64,000 bases of DNA from Hymenolepis diminuta (Eukaryota > Platyhelminthes > Cestoda > Cyclophyllidea > Hymenolepididae), in assembly GCA_900708905.1 (NCBI GenBank), contig CAADRB010000021.1, forward strand, positions 305,366-369,365. Reading direction: 5' to 3'. Shown in pieces: positions 61,513 to 64,000 of the stretch. Numbering within the stretch: the stretch's first letter is position 1; every line of letters begins with the position of its first letter. The notes below the pieces were generated by a model that did not search any database, was not told the DNA's origin, and saw nothing but the letters and a program-made list of their open reading frames with translations. Position numbers and translations under genes: made by a program.

Positions 61513-64000
61513 GTAAGCTCCAATGTTAACGCCGTATGAATGAATCTGACTGTGATGAGATTGATATCAATAAATAATAATAACTGTCAGCTGAGAATTA
61601 ATTGAAGTGTTTGGATGGTATGAGGTTTGCTGAATTTGCTTTTAACGGCGACTTGAAATGGGGAATGTATGTTTATCTGTTGCCTTATAAGATGGGAATC
61701 TTTATCGTCATAGTAGTAGTGTAGTGGGATCTTTTGGCATAACTATTGTTGACTCTCCTCTTAAGTTACTTATCGGTAGGTTTCCTCATTTTATCTTTGC
61801 CATCTTACGTGTTGTTCGACTTATTCGGGAAAGGCGTCTTCTTTACTCATAAAAAGCATTCAACACATACTTTCTGCTACTATTATAGTTTGTGAGTCAA
61901 GTCCAGTGTTATGGACGTATGCTACTCTCACTCAGACCCTCGTGAGATAGAGAGAAAACAGAGATTAACCAAACAAGACTGGTCTAGTACTCAGACATTT
62001 ATTGGCCGAATTTAGGAACTATTTGTTCAGAAATTATCCCAATGTTGCAGAATATTACTGGTCAGACAACGGATCAGTCGCTGAATGATGATTGATATTC
62101 ATCACTCCGTGACCTGTCATGATCATGGCGTGGAAGTGACATGAGCATCTTTACAATTTAAGAGAGAATTGTAGGTTAGGTAGTAGAAGTGAGAGTCAGG
62201 AATCAGGAGAACTCTACCTCATCCGAGCTTCAAGTTGAAGTTCCTCGAACTTATTCTTTCATTTCATCATCTTGTCCTGTGTAGGAAAGATGTAGATGAT
62301 GAGTATTCATATGATTTCGGAGCCATCTTTTTTACATTAATTTCGTAGCACCCATCTGCTGGACTAAGAAGTCTACCAGTTGGAAGATCATGTTTGGGTT
62401 TGTGATGGATCCACCAGTGCTTTCTCGTCTCTCTCTCATTTTCAAAGGGCCGATTTTTATACTCTGAAAATAAGAAAGAAATCGTAAGATAAATTCAACT
62501 TCGCTTTGAAATTATGTTCTCTGGTGCTTTGTTTTGGACTAAAGTAGAAAGATTTTAGCCAATCAGATCGAAGGCAGAGTGCAAACTTCCCTTTTGCGTG
62601 TTTTTGTTCATTGCAAATGGGAAAAAAGAAAGCTTTCTCTTTCCTGATCCACCTTTCAGACTGCTCCTTTTTCTTTTCGGCTGTATTGAGGCTTTTGTTT
62701 AAGTGACTTTACTATTTCCCATTTATGTGCTTACAACTTTCTAAGTGTGTGAAATGTTTTATTTGAAAAGAAAATAATTAGTGAAGTACTTAATAATCTA
62801 AATCTGTGTGTGGCAAGCGGATTTTCGTTATATTTATTTCATTTCGTCCATAAAAGGTAATTTTAAGGTACTGGTTGAGGGGGTAGATTTCAGTCCTAAA
62901 AGTAGCTATTTCTCCAGAACTCGAAATTGGTACGCCAAACTGACGTCTTGGGTACTAAGGATGTTAAGCTGTTTGAAGACTGTATTGGATTCCAGGTTCA
63001 AGGAAGAAAACTTTTCATTAATATGAGTTCTCTGCATCGCGTTTTTTACGTGACAGTTCTAATTCCATTACATCCAATTTATTACATTATACTAATTCAT
63101 TAGAATAAGATCTCTTTCTTAAAAATACGGACCATTAGTTAAAAACTAGATTTGCATTCATTTTGCACTAGCCCAGGGTGTCTGTCAGCGTATTTGTTTA
63201 TCCTGAAAAGGAATGAGAAAACCTTTTTTTTTCATTTTTTTAACGCTTTTCAACTGTTTTATATTTTCTCCGTTCTTTCAATTTTGCACTTAACTCATAA
63301 TAGGAATCATATCATATCATATCTAGAGAAAACCCAATTCAGTTATACTTACGGAATTCTGATCTTCTAGATGTTCTAGATGTTCATCTTCTTCTTAAAA
63401 TGTCATTATAAGATGGATAAAACTAAGCTAGTGTCCTCTCCAAATGCAAGAACTCAGCCACTCAGGATGGGAATGAGGCTGTCTGTTAAAATCGATAAAA
63501 TTTTGGAGATGGGTTGCACACACAACTATACGAAGAAGACAACGAATTGAATAAAAATCGATAAGAGGACCACGATAACAGATAACTTAGATTTGTTATT
63601 AAGATTTTGGGACTGTGCAATCAAAACAAGAATTGTACTTTACTTTACGGCCTTTACAAAGTCTAGGATCCAATTACGAGGTCATAATTGGGAAACATCC
63701 TTTAATATCTTGCCTATTTGCCCTCTTTATTAAGCTACAACTACTCAGACTTCTTCACTGGTGGTCTTACATATCCAAGTCTGAGTGCAGAAGTTTATAG
63801 ATCGATAATTCAGTACTGGAGGGATGAACTTACGAGTGCACTATTACTGCATTCGATTGGAATGCATTGAAAATATTCGATTTGGCTTTCTAACACATCT
63901 CAATTCTGGTCCGATTTCCTCGAGATCATGTTACTGTGTGATCTATTTTTTAGCAGTTCAGCCCAACTAGCTGATTTGCATGTGCGGTTTTACTGTTTCG
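61513..64000 (+). other. Start of the next NCK intron
   Basis: Follows the CAT/GTAAGC donor inside the SH2 coding region. I searched by eye for the remainder of SH2 (a HFKV-type strand and a GQRRF-type loop) and found no exon with a usable acceptor and frame, so the intron seems to run out of the window. Short direct repeats ATCAT(ATCAT)n occur near 63308 and TAGATGTTC near 63370. Confidence 0.6.

Noticed and set aside
62808..63026. Frame with a NFKVLVEG stretch resembling an SH2 strand, as a possible last NCK exon
   Set aside because: There is no good acceptor in the right phase. In the frame required after the CAT/GTAAGC donor it hits a stop quickly, and the rest does not follow SH2.
1..64000. 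Spliced-leader gene, CRISPR array, operon-like cluster or rRNA genes
   Set aside because: Looked for and not seen. Direct repeats present are dispersed elements or microsatellites, and the known flatworm-type leader sequences I could recall are not recognisable here.

Overview
The window is eukaryotic: AT-rich DNA with spliced genes separated by repeat-filled, apparently non-coding stretches. Family-level similarity of the proteins, the gene structure and the repeats suggest an invertebrate, most plausibly a flatworm of the tapeworm type. That placement is inference; no decisive lineage marker was found. The two N bases near 48132 show this is draft scaffold sequence.

Four genes can be reconstructed with consistent reading frames. 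On the minus strand: a 3-exon SLC43-type transporter (11870-13693, 480 aa), a 10-exon beta-COP coatomer subunit (15026-21943, 1011 aa) and a 4-exon ribosomal protein L10a (24054-24956, 218 aa). On the plus strand: an NCK-type SH3/SH3/SH3/SH2 adaptor (39669-61512), cut inside its SH2 domain by a missing last exon that is not visible in the window. A fifth, unrecognised minus-strand gene contributes its last two exons at 277-1122.

Layout. 1-1.1 kb: 3' end of the unknown gene. 1.1-11.8 kb: no gene seen, diverged repeats and a CT microsatellite. 11.8-25 kb: compact minus-strand block of SLC43, COPB1 and RPL10A. 25-39.6 kb: gene-poor, with two closely matching LTR-like direct repeats (33.4 and 37.9 kb) and a roughly 0.9 kb inverted repeat (36.7-37.6 kb). 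39.6-64 kb: NCK with two introns of nearly 10 kb. The first of these holds a dead mariner transposon (47273-48526) with intact terminal repeats, and both hold copies of a tRNA-like SINE family.

The genes are unrelated housekeeping or signalling functions: vesicle coat, ribosome, membrane transport and phosphotyrosine adaptor. No operon or pathway cluster is evident. The main points for a second look are the repeat families: the tRNA-like SINE, the short LTR/TRIM-like element and the inverted repeat. Others are the NCK start codon lying 2 bases after a splice acceptor, the structured RPL10A intron, and the longer C-terminus of beta-COP.
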